From Pseudomonas silvicola (GTDB taxonomy: Bacteria; Pseudomonadota; Gammaproteobacteria; Pseudomonadales; Pseudomonadaceae), in assembly GCF_026651855.1 (NCBI RefSeq), contig NZ_CP093280.1, forward strand, positions 4,194,001 through 4,258,000: 64,000 bases of DNA, in the 5' to 3' direction. Below are positions 44,443-52,273 of the stretch, one piece after another. Under the pieces are notes generated by a model, which saw only the letters and a list, made by a program, of their open reading frames with translations, did not search any database and had not been told where the DNA came from. The position numbers were made by a program, and so were the translations under genes. Position 1 is the first letter of the stretch. Each line of letters starts with the position of its first letter.

Positions 44443-46341
44443 TCAGGTCGCGCGGCTGGCCGCCAGCAGGTTGTCCAGGCGTTCCTGGTGGGTGTCGGGG
44501 AAATAAACCTGGCCGCTGGCGCGGGTGATGGCCGTGTACAGCAGCGACAGTTTGCGCGACAAAGCGGTAGCGCCACGCAGGTCGGAAAAGTAATACAAGT
44601 CTTCGGAAATCGCCAGCCGCGACAGCTCGAAGTTCTTGGCCGTGAACACCGTGGCCAGCAACGGCCGCCCTGGGGCGCCACCGGCGAACTCCGCCAGGGT
44701 AGCGCCCTGGTAAAGGCCCGATACGCCAATGCGCGTACCCACTCGTTCCAGCCACTGCTCCACCCGCACGAATGCTTCGTTCCAACCCATCACCGCACGC
44801 AGTTGCTCCCAGGTCCGGTAGCGGGCAATGGCGCCGTGGCGCGGTGGCTGGTCGCCCTTGTACAGGCCCAGGCAGCCGTCCAGGAACGACTCGAACTCGC
44901 GGTTCCAGTCGATGACCGCCGCCCCCTGGTTCGTCTCGCGGCTGCGCACCAGCCAGTCGAACAGGCCCCACTCATCCGCCACCAGGATCACCGCGGGTTG
45001 GTCCGGAAACTGCTGGGCGGGGTATTCGCGAACCACGGTTTCCCGCGCCTTGTCAGCGATGAAGGGCAGGGCGGTGGCGCCGGGGAAGGCGGCGATCAGC
45101 GGGTTGACGTAATCCATCAACTGCGGCCCGCACCGCAGCGACAGCGACATCTCGCTGTGGCGGATGGTGGCGGCATGGGAAACAGACCAGCCCTGCAGGT
45201 TCTGAAAGCGGTCGCCCAGGGTGATGACGGTCTGCGGCGACTGGTCGAGAAACTCGACCATGGGGGCGGTCAGGTCGTGGCCTTCATCGATGATCACGGT
45301 CTTGATCTGCTCGGAAAGGCGATGCCCCGCCAGCACCATCTGCTTGACCCGGTGGTAGCCACGCACGGGCAGCGGCTGCAGCTCGGGGTCGGGGCGGGTC
45401 ATTCTGAACCACAGCTGCTGGGCGGCCAGGGTCAACAGTTGCTGGTGGGCGACGCTCAACCAGGGCAACTGGTCCTGGGGGATATGCCGGGTGGTGATCT
45501 GGCTGTCGTTGCTGCCGCAGAATTTGGCCACCACTCGCCAGCACAGGGCTGCTACCTGAGGGGGCTTGCGGTTGCCGATGTCACCCAGCCCCGCCAGTTC
45601 GGCAATGGCCGCATAGGACACCGACCGCGCCGCGGCGGCGTTGAGTTGCGCCTGCCGATGCTTGTCGCCGCCCGCCAGGAAGCGTTCGGCCAGTTGCTTG
45701 AAAGTAGAGGTCCAGACCCGATTGCCGAAACGCGAGCGGATGGTTTCCAGCTTCAGTTCGGTATCGGCCAGGAACAGGCACTTGCCTTCCGGCATCAACG
45801 CCAGCACCTCACCCAGCACGAAGGTCTTGCCCGTTCCCGCATGGGCCTGGGCTTCGATGGAGTCCTCGCGATTTTCGCGAATGGTCTGCACCAGGCGCAA
45901 CTGGTGGTCGCTGAGGCGAATGATGACGCCGCCCGGGCGCTGGTGCTCATGCTGGATGGCGCCGCGGGCCTGCCAGTGGCGCTCGGCGAAGCCGAAGTCC
46001 CAGCTGCCGTCGGGGTGCAGGAACGGCCGCAGGGCCACCGTGGCGTTGTCCAACAGGCCGATGTCCAGCGCGCTGGCCTGTTCCAGCCCCGCGCCCAGCG
46101 CCCCGGGGTCGTACGCCCTGGCCAGGGTGGCGGTCAAGGTTTCGCCGGGGAACTTCAGCAGGTTGGCGAACTGGCGCTGCATCTCCAGCGGTTTGCGCAC
46201 CGTCAGCTTGGGCAGTTGCAGCAGGAACAGCAGGGCGGCGGTGCCATGGGCGGGCAGGCTGGCCGGCTCAAGCGGGCTGCCGGCAGCCAGGTGTTCGCAG
46301 AACTCATCGGCCAGGGGCAGGTACCAGTGGGGTCGGGTCAT
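44443..46341 (-). CDS. UvrD/Rep-family (FBH1-like) DNA helicase
   Basis: 632 residues from the ATG at 46341; a longer reading adds 19 residues and cannot be excluded, as neither start has a good ribosome site. Seen: Walker A AHAGTGKTFVLGEV, Walker B VIIDEGHDL, the motif III-like GDRFQNLQGW (D-x-x-Q), and a C-terminal YTAITRASGQVYF motif VI. This is superfamily 1 and lacks the large 1B/2B insertions of UvrD. The N-terminal about 165 residues are of unknown fold. Role in recombination control is inferred from FBH1 relatives; it could equally serve a defence function. It is divergent from LysR. Confidence 0.8.
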   Translation of the reverse strand: MTRPHWYLPLADEFCEHLAAGSPLEPASLPAHGTAALLFLLQLPKLTVRKPLEMQRQFANLLKFPGETLTATLARAYDPGALGAGLEQASALDIGLLDNATVALRPFLHPDGSWDFGFAERHWQARGAIQHEHQRPGGVIIRLSDHQLRLVQTIRENREDSIEAQAHAGTGKTFVLGEVLALMPEGKCLFLADTELKLETIRSRFGNRVWTSTFKQLAERFLAGGDKHRQAQLNAAAARSVSYAAIAELAGLGDIGNRKPPQVAALCWRVVAKFCGSNDSQITTRHIPQDQLPWLSVAHQQLLTLAAQQLWFRMTRPDPELQPLPVRGYHRVKQMVLAGHRLSEQIKTVIIDEGHDLTAPMVEFLDQSPQTVITLGDRFQNLQGWSVSHAATIRHSEMSLSLRCGPQLMDYVNPLIAAFPGATALPFIADKARETVVREYPAQQFPDQPAVILVADEWGLFDWLVRSRETNQGAAVIDWNREFESFLDGCLGLYKGDQPPRHGAIARYRTWEQLRAVMGWNEAFVRVEQWLERVGTRIGVSGLYQGATLAEFAGGAPGRPLLATVFTAKNFELSRLAISEDLYYFSDLRGATALSRKLSLLYTAITRASGQVYFPDTHQERLDNLLAASRAT

Positions 46342-46473
46342 GGGGCAGGGGTCTGGGCCAGTTTCAATGGGCAATGATCGCACACTGGGAAAAAGCACGC
46401 GGGTGCTAAATTGTTACCTGCGGCTGTGCTTCACTGTGAGCCCGCCGCCACGTACGCCATGGAGCCACACCCG

Positions 46474-47376
46474 ATGAACCGCAACGACCTGCGCCATGTG
46501 GACATGAACCTGCTGGTGCTCTTCGAAGCACTGATGTTCGAACGCAACCTGACCCGGGTGGCGGAAAAGCACTTCATCGGCCAGCCAGCGGTCAGCGCCG
46601 CCCTGGGCCGCCTGCGCGACCTGTTCGATGACCCGCTGCTGATCCGTAATGGCCGCACCATGGAGCCGACGCTGCGGGCGCTGGCGATCCTGGAAGAATT
46701 GCGCCCGGCGCTGGACACCATCTCGGGTGCTGTCAGCCGTGCCAAGGATTTCGACCCCGGCACCAGCTGCGCCACCTTCCGTATCGGCCTGTCGGACGAT
46801 GCCGAGTTCGGCCTGTTCCCACCGCTGCTGGCGCAACTGCGCCACGAGGCGCCGGGGGTGATCATCGTGGTGCGCCGGGCCAACTACTTGCTCTTACCGG
46901 CGATGCTGGCCAGCGGCGAGATCTCGGTGGGGGTCAGCTACACCACCGACCTGCCGGCCAACGCCAAGCGTCGCAAACTGCGCGATATCGGCTGCAAGGT
47001 GCTGCGCGGCGATAGCGAGCCCGGCGCCTTGACCCTGGATGATTACTGCCAGCGGCCCCACGCCATGGTGTCGTTTTCCGGTGACCTGAGCGGCAATATC
47101 GACCTGGACCTGGCCAAGGTCGGGCGCAGCCGCCGGGTCGTGCTGGGGGTGCCGCAGTTCCACGGTCTGCGAGCGCTGCTCAAGGGCAGCGACCTGATCG
47201 CTACCGTGCCGGACTATGCCGCGTGCGCATTGATCGAGGATGGGGCATTGCGGGCTGATGAGCCGCCGTTCCCCATTGTGCCGGCTGAGCTGTCGATGGT
47301 CTGGAGCGGGGTACATGACAATGACCCGGCGGAGCGGTGGTTGCGCGCGCATATCAGTCGGGTGATGGGAGGGTAG
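46474..47376 (+). CDS. LysR-family transcriptional regulator (NodD/NahR-like)
   Basis: 300 residues from the ATG at 46474, with GGAG 10 bases upstream. Seen: N-terminal HTH (MNLLVLFEALMFERNLTRVA, IGQPAVSAALGRLRDLFDDP) and the effector domain (about 95-300) of the group that begins DLNLL. Family knowledge: these bind an aromatic or similar coinducer. It is divergent from the helicase gene and upstream of the amidohydrolase gene; the latter is the more likely target, given its palindromic promoter region. Confidence 0.88.
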   Translation: MNRNDLRHVDMNLLVLFEALMFERNLTRVAEKHFIGQPAVSAALGRLRDLFDDPLLIRNGRTMEPTLRALAILEELRPALDTISGAVSRAKDFDPGTSCATFRIGLSDDAEFGLFPPLLAQLRHEAPGVIIVVRRANYLLLPAMLASGEISVGVSYTTDLPANAKRRKLRDIGCKVLRGDSEPGALTLDDYCQRPHAMVSFSGDLSGNIDLDLAKVGRSRRVVLGVPQFHGLRALLKGSDLIATVPDYAACALIEDGALRADEPPFPIVPAELSMVWSGVHDNDPAERWLRAHISRVMGG

Positions 47377-47416
47377 GCATCGGGCTTGAGGCGCCTGGCT
47401 TGGGGCTTCCGGCGCT

Positions 47417-47438
47417 CTCGATATCGAGCGCTATAATA
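47417..47438 (+). promoter_or_regulatory. Candidate promoter with palindrome before the amidohydrolase gene
   Basis: Perfect palindrome CTCGATATCGAG (47417-47428) directly precedes a consensus -10 TATAAT (47432-47437). No good -35 is visible, which would suit an activator. The following 150 bases to the amidohydrolase ATG are untranslated. Confidence 0.4.
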
Positions 47439-47596
47439 ATCAAGCTCTGCACCCGGAGGCCTTGCCCCTCGTTCCAGCCAACCCCACAACCCACCGCACA
47501 CCCATCCCAAACAAAGCACGCCCATCCAATCCCGCGCCCCGCCCCCCGGGCATGATCTATTCCCACCATCTGCCGCCCACCTGACCAGGAGCCGCA

Positions 47597-49435
47597 ATGA
47601 ACGCCGAACTGATCCTCTTCAATGGCAGGTTTCACACTGTCGACCGCCAGAACCCCACCGCCAGCGCAGTGGCCATCCGCGAAGGACGCTTCGTGGCCGT
47701 GGGCAGCGATGCCCAGGCCATGGCCTTTCGCGGCGACGCCACGCGGCTCATCGACCTCAAGGGCCGCACCCTGATTCCGGGCCTCAATGACTCGCACCTG
47801 CACCTGATTCGCGGCGGCCTGAACTACAACCTGGAATTGCGCTGGGAAGGCGTGCCTTCGGTGGCCGACGCCCTGCGGATGCTCAAGGACCAGGCCGACC
47901 GCACGCCATCGCCCCAATGGGTGCGGGTAGTGGGCGGCTGGAACGAATTCCAGTTCGCCGAAAAACGCATGCCCACCCTGCAGGAACTCAACCAGGCAGC
48001 GCCCGACACGCCGGTGTTCGTGCTGCACCTGTATGACCGAGCCTTGCTCAACCGCGCTGCCCTGCGCGTGGTGGGCTATACCCGCGACACGCCGAACCCG
48101 CCGGGTGGCGAAATCCAGCGTGACGCCAATGGCGACCCCACCGGCATGCTGATCGCCCGCCCCAATGCCATGATCCTCTATGCCACTCTCGCCAAGGGGC
48201 CCAAACTGCCGCTGGAATACCAGGTCAATTCGACCCGGCAGTTCATGCGCGAACTCAACCGCCTGGGCCTGACCAGCGTCATCGATGCCGGCGGTGGTTT
48301 CCAGAACTACCCCGACGACTACGCCGTGATCAACGAGCTGGCGGCCAAGCAGCAATTGACCGTGCGCATTGCCTACAACCTGTTCACCCAGAAGCCCAAG
48401 GAAGAACTGGCGGACTTCAGGCACTGGACCTCCAGTGTCACCCTGCACCAGGGCGACGATTACCTGCGCCACAATGGTGCCGGCGAGATGCTGGTGTTCT
48501 CGGCAGCCGACTTCGAGGACTTCCTGGAGCCGCGTCCCGACCTGCCACAGACCATGGAACAGGAACTGGAACCCGTGGTGCGCCACCTGGTGGAGCAGCG
48601 CTGGCCGTTCCGCCTGCACGCCACCTATGACGAGTCCATCTCGCGCATGCTCGACGTGTTCGAAAAGGTCAACCGCGACATCCCTTTCAACAACCTGCCG
48701 TGGTTCTTCGACCACGCCGAGACCATCAGCCCGAAGAACATCGAGCGGGTGCGCGCCCTCAATGGCGGTATCGCCATCCAGGACCGCATGGCCTTCCAGG
48801 GTGAATACTTCGTCGACCGTTACGGCGCCAAGGCCGCCGAGGCCACGCCGCCCATCCAGCGCATGCTGGCCGAGGGTGTGCCCGTGGGCGCTGGCACCGA
48901 TGCCACCCGGGTGTCCAGCTACAATCCATGGACCTCGCTGTACTGGATGGTCAGCGGCCGCACCGTGGGTGGCCTGGCGCTGCAACCCGAGGGCCTGTCG
49001 CGGGATGTCGCCCTGGAGCTGTTCACCCACGGCAGCGCCTGGTTCTCGTCCGAGCAGGGCAACAAGGGCCAGATCAAGATCGGCCAACTGGCGGATGTGG
49101 TGGCCTTGTCGGCGGATTATTTCAGTGTCGACGAAGACGCCATCAAGTGGCTGGAGTCGGTGTTGACGGTGGTCGGTGGCCAGGTGGTGCACGCCGCCGC
49201 GGAGTTTTCCGACCTGGCGCCGCCCAGCCTGCCGGTGGTACCGGAATGGTCGCCTGTGGCCAAGGTGCCCGGCCATTGGCGGCCCCAGGCGCCGCTGGCG
49301 CAGCAGGTTCACCATTGCAGCGGCCCGTGCGCCGTGCATTCCCACAGCCATGAACGGGCGCGCCACAGCAGTGCGCCGGTCAGCGATTTCCAGGGTTTCT
49401 GGGGCGCGTTCGGCTGTTCGTGCTTCTCGTTTTAA
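47597..49435 (+). CDS. YtcJ-like metal-dependent amidohydrolase
   Basis: 612 residues. Seen: amidohydrolase entry strand RTLIPGLNDSHLHL with HxH metal ligands, HATYDES, FDHAETI, and GTDATRVSSYNPWTSLYWM near the C-terminal end, matching the YtcJ/AepA family. Family knowledge: members hydrolyse amides or imines, with few substrates known. The C-terminal about 40 residues are unusual: HHCSGPCAVHSHSH and GCSCFSF give a Cys/His-rich tail that could bind an extra metal. AGGAG precedes the ATG. The next gene, YcaC-type hydrolase, starts 35 bases later, so the two are probably one operon, likely under the LysR regulator. Confidence 0.85.
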   Translation: MNAELILFNGRFHTVDRQNPTASAVAIREGRFVAVGSDAQAMAFRGDATRLIDLKGRTLIPGLNDSHLHLIRGGLNYNLELRWEGVPSVADALRMLKDQADRTPSPQWVRVVGGWNEFQFAEKRMPTLQELNQAAPDTPVFVLHLYDRALLNRAALRVVGYTRDTPNPPGGEIQRDANGDPTGMLIARPNAMILYATLAKGPKLPLEYQVNSTRQFMRELNRLGLTSVIDAGGGFQNYPDDYAVINELAAKQQLTVRIAYNLFTQKPKEELADFRHWTSSVTLHQGDDYLRHNGAGEMLVFSAADFEDFLEPRPDLPQTMEQELEPVVRHLVEQRWPFRLHATYDESISRMLDVFEKVNRDIPFNNLPWFFDHAETISPKNIERVRALNGGIAIQDRMAFQGEYFVDRYGAKAAEATPPIQRMLAEGVPVGAGTDATRVSSYNPWTSLYWMVSGRTVGGLALQPEGLSRDVALELFTHGSAWFSSEQGNKGQIKIGQLADVVALSADYFSVDEDAIKWLESVLTVVGGQVVHAAAEFSDLAPPSLPVVPEWSPVAKVPGHWRPQAPLAQQVHHCSGPCAVHSHSHERARHSSAPVSDFQGFWGAFGCSCFSF

Positions 49436-49470
49436 TCCACCCACGTCCCATTTGATTGCAGGAGTCCGCA

Positions 49471-50103
49471 ATGAGCAACGCACCCGTCTACAACCGCCTG
49501 AACAAAGACGACGCCGTGGTACTGCTGGTTGACCACCAGACCGGCCTGATCTCGCTGGTACAGGACTTCTCGCCCAACGAGTTCAAGAACAACGTACTGG
49601 CCCTGGCCGACTGCGCCAAGTTCTTCAACCTGCCGACCATTCTCACCACCAGCTTCGAGAAAGGCCCCAACGGCCCGCTGGTGCCCGAGCTCAAGGAAAT
49701 GTTCCCCGATGCGCCGTACATTCCGCGCCCCGGCCAGATCAATGCCTGGGACAATGCCGACTTCGTCCAGGCCATCAAGGCCACGGGCCGCAAGCAACTG
49801 ATCATCGCCGGGGTGGTCACCGACGTCTGCGTGGCGTTCCCGACGTTGTCGGCCCTGGCCGAAGGCTTTGACGTGTTCGTGGTCACCGACGCTTCGGGCA
49901 CCTTCAACGAGACCGTGCAGCAAGCTGCCTGGGCACGCATGACCGCCGCCGGTGCGCAGTTGATGAACTGGTTCGCGGTAGCCTGCGAGCTGCACCGCGA
50001 CTGGCGCAATGACATCGAAGGCCTGGGCAACCTGTTGTCCCAGCGCCTGCCCAACTATCGCAACCTGATGAACAGCTACGTGGCGTTGACCAACAGCAAG
50101 TAA
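49471..50103 (+). CDS. ycaC: Isochorismatase-like hydrolase YcaC
   Basis: 210 residues, close to recalled E. coli YcaC throughout (LLVDHQTGLISLV, NLPTILTTSFEKGPNGPLVP, AGVVTDVCVAFP). Seen: the cysteine-hydrolase triad, with Asp in LVDHQ, Lys and Cys in VTDVCVAF. Family knowledge: YcaC is an octameric cysteine hydrolase of unknown substrate. The start is the ATG with AGGAG upstream, not the in-frame one 15 bases earlier. It is co-oriented with the amidohydrolase, suggesting joint breakdown of an amide. It is followed by a REP pair. Confidence 0.9.
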   Translation: MSNAPVYNRLNKDDAVVLLVDHQTGLISLVQDFSPNEFKNNVLALADCAKFFNLPTILTTSFEKGPNGPLVPELKEMFPDAPYIPRPGQINAWDNADFVQAIKATGRKQLIIAGVVTDVCVAFPTLSALAEGFDVFVVTDASGTFNETVQQAAWARMTAAGAQLMNWFAVACELHRDWRNDIEGLGNLLSQRLPNYRNLMNSYVALTNSK

Positions 50104-50125
50104 TTCCTGGGCTGCTCATGCCCCC

Positions 50126-50211
50126 GTGGGGCCGGGCGAAGCTAGGGAAACGATCGCCGCGTTGTTACCCATGTGCGCGGTGTTGTTTTTCCGAGCTTCG
50201 CCTGGTCCCAC
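50126..50211. repeat. REP pair (BIME-like inverted repeat)
   Basis: GTGGGGCCGGGCGAAGCTAG and its inverse (CCGAGCTTCGCCTGGTCCCA) are separated by about 40 bases, just downstream of the ycaC stop. Same family as those at 38534 and 42691. Confidence 0.8.
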
Positions 50212-50295
50212 TGGGGCCGCCTGTGATGCAAACGCTTGCCATTCCCGCCGGACAGGGTACTGTCGCCTGCATGAAAAGCTGGCAAGGCCCTGGAC

Positions 50296-51246
50296 ATGAA
50301 ACACGTCGCGATCATGCTGTACCCCGATTTTCTGCTGCTGGACATGGCCGGTCCGGTGGAAGTGTTTTCCATCGCCAACCGCTACCTGGCGCCCTGCCAG
50401 CATTACCGGATATCCACGTGCGCCAGCCCCGAGCGCAGCGTGCGCGCCTCCAGCGGCATTACCGTGCTGGCCGACCACGGCATCGAGGACGTCAGCGGTG
50501 ACATCGACCTGTTGCTGGTGCCCGGCGGCCCCGGCGCCTACAACCAGCAGCATGCCGCCCTGGTGGCCTGGCTGCAGGCCGCCGCCCAGCAAGTGAAGCA
50601 CTACGGCTCGATCTGTACTGGCGCCTTCATCCTCGGCCATGCCGGCTTGCTCGATGGCCACCGGGTGACCACCCACTGGCACTACACCGAGCGGCTGATC
50701 AAGGCGTTTCCCAAGGCGCTGGTGGGCACCGAAGACATCTATATCCACGACCGCAAGCTGCTTTCTTCCGGCGGCGTCACCGCGGGTATCGACCTGGCGC
50801 TGTCGGTGGTGGCCCGGGACCATGGTCGCAAAGTAGCCCTGGACGTGGCCAAGGTGCTGCTGGTGATCATGCGTCGCCAGGGCGATCAGGCCCAGTTCAG
50901 CCCGCTGGTGGCGGAAGTGGCTGCCCAGGATTCCCCGGTGACGCGCGTGCAGCACTTCATCCTCGAAAACCTGGAACAACCCCTGAGCATCGAGCGCCTG
51001 GCCGAGGTGGCGGCCATGAGCCCACGGCACCTGGGCCGAGTGTTCGCCCGCGATGTGCAGATGACGCCCATGGCGTTTATCCAGAACGCCCGCATCGATC
51101 GTGCCCGGCATCTGCTGGAAAGCACCGAACTGCCGCTCAAGACCGTGGCGTTCAAGAGCGGGTTCGGCAGTGTTCGGCACATGCGGCTGTTGTTCAGCGA
51201 GCGCCTGGGGCGCACGCCGGCGCAGTACCGTGAGCAATTCAATTAG
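50296..51246 (+). CDS. GlxA-type AraC regulator with DJ-1/PfpI sensor domain
   Basis: 316 residues. Seen: an N-terminal DJ-1/PfpI amidotransferase-like domain (about 1-190, LLVPGGPG, with Cys in SICTGAFILG and HWHYTERL) and a C-terminal AraC domain with two HTHs (LSIERLAEVAAMSPRHLGR, LPLKTVAFKSGFGSVRHMRL). Family knowledge: GlxA-family regulators (like ArgR, GbdR and CdhR in Pseudomonas) control amino-acid or quaternary-amine catabolism. The Cys is conserved but these domains act as sensors, not enzymes. No obvious adjacent target operon other than the upstream amidohydrolase/ycaC pair. Confidence 0.9.
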   Translation: MKHVAIMLYPDFLLLDMAGPVEVFSIANRYLAPCQHYRISTCASPERSVRASSGITVLADHGIEDVSGDIDLLLVPGGPGAYNQQHAALVAWLQAAAQQVKHYGSICTGAFILGHAGLLDGHRVTTHWHYTERLIKAFPKALVGTEDIYIHDRKLLSSGGVTAGIDLALSVVARDHGRKVALDVAKVLLVIMRRQGDQAQFSPLVAEVAAQDSPVTRVQHFILENLEQPLSIERLAEVAAMSPRHLGRVFARDVQMTPMAFIQNARIDRARHLLESTELPLKTVAFKSGFGSVRHMRLLFSERLGRTPAQYREQFN

Positions 51247-51364
51247 CAGGACATGGCCGAATTGGGCACCCCTATGGCCGTCCCGGGCCTCGGGTTGTAC
51301 GGCACCGGACACATTTGTTTGTCAAGATAGCCTGAGGTAGGACATCAGACAGGCGGGGCGAGCC

Positions 51365-51619
51365 ATGAGCGACATGGGGGTGATGGAAGAAATCGCGCAA
51401 GCACTGCGCAACAGCATGAGCCCTGGTGATCGCCTGGCCAGCTGGACCTTTCGCTGGGCCGTGCAAAGCGGCCAGCTGGTGTGTACCCAGTGCCAGGCGT
51501 ACCAGGCGGCCACGCAACCCGGCGTGGCGTTTGCTCACCGGCCGGGCTGTTGCGCCCGGCGCGATGAATACCCGTGGCGGGAGTTGGCCGCGCTGCTCGG
51601 GCGCCTGCCTGATCATTGA
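51365..51619 (+). CDS. Small conserved-looking protein, Cys-containing, unknown function
   Basis: 84 residues: MSDMGVMEEIAQALRNSMSP then ASWTFRW, a CTQC pair and HRPGCCARRDEYPW. The two Cys pairs with His could bind zinc. I do not recognise a named family, but the composition looks coded and no competing gene overlaps. The ribosome site is weak (GGGGCGAG). It is isolated, after the GlxA-type regulator. Confidence is moderate because it is short. Confidence 0.55.
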   Translation: MSDMGVMEEIAQALRNSMSPGDRLASWTFRWAVQSGQLVCTQCQAYQAATQPGVAFAHRPGCCARRDEYPWRELAALLGRLPDH

Positions 51620-51742
51620 GCACCCTGGAAAGACCACTGAGCCCCTGTTGGAGCACAGCTCGCTGACGAACCAGGCGAACCCGTCTGCTCAGGCATGCCG
51701 CGCGGCCATGCGGCAGCTACTCACAGTTGACCGATCACTGCC

Positions 51743-51874
51743 TCACGCCTCGCGCTGTTCGGCGGCCTGGCGCTCGGCCTTCTCCTTGCGACGGTTTTTC
51801 AGGTCCAGGTGGGCGCCCCAGGCCATGGCGACGACACCGATGAGCACGAGCAGGATGAGTTGGCTGGTTGGCAT
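51743..51874 (-). CDS. Single-pass small membrane protein
   Basis: 43 residues from the ATG at 51874, with GGGAGAAC upstream; a longer in-frame reading adds 21 unlikely residues. Seen: one hydrophobic helix (about 5-20, LILLVLIGVVAMAWGAHLDL) and a charged tail (RRKEKAERQAAEQ). Function unknown; such proteins often tune larger membrane complexes. It is divergent from gcd, separated by a 399-bp region, and may be unrelated to it. Confidence 0.5.
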   Translation of the reverse strand: MPTSQLILLVLIGVVAMAWGAHLDLKNRRKEKAERQAAEQREA

Positions 51875-52069
51875 GAGGTTCTCCCTGGGAAAAGATCCCA
51901 TTGAACCGGCCAGGTGGCGATAGGCCAACCCGTTCATCGTTTCACGATGTTTCAGCGGACCCTGGCGCTACCGGCACGTCACTCACGTGCTTCTATTGTT
52001 ACCGCCCCGACAACAGTGTTTCTTGCGCATTCGAATGACAACTTGTCGCAGGGCCGGCATTTTTTGGTA

Positions 52070-52100
52070 TGATTACATCTAGTAACTAACTGATTAGTTA
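52070..52100 (+). promoter_or_regulatory. gcd promoter region with TAACTAA inverted repeat
   Basis: A good -10 TATGAT (52070-52075) is followed by a perfect inverted repeat TAACTAA-CTGA-TTAGTTA (52083-52100) at the likely transcription start. A repressor, perhaps TetR-type, could block here. The rest of the 399-bp gap 51875-52273 shows no gene. Confidence 0.5.
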
Positions 52101-52273
52101 ATTGCGTTCAGATGGTCTCCCCGACATGCTGGCGTGTCGTCTCGTCGGCGGGTGGCCTGCATTTTATTGCGCGTTCCCTGGTGAGATGGGTCACAAACGG
52201 CACCAAAAGCCGTGACCTCCACTATTCTGAAAACTTCCCCACAACGTTCATGCGTCAGTAGGATCATGCACAT

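Noticed and set aside
47354-49483. 709-codon open frame on the minus strand
   Set aside because: Shadow of the amidohydrolase gene.
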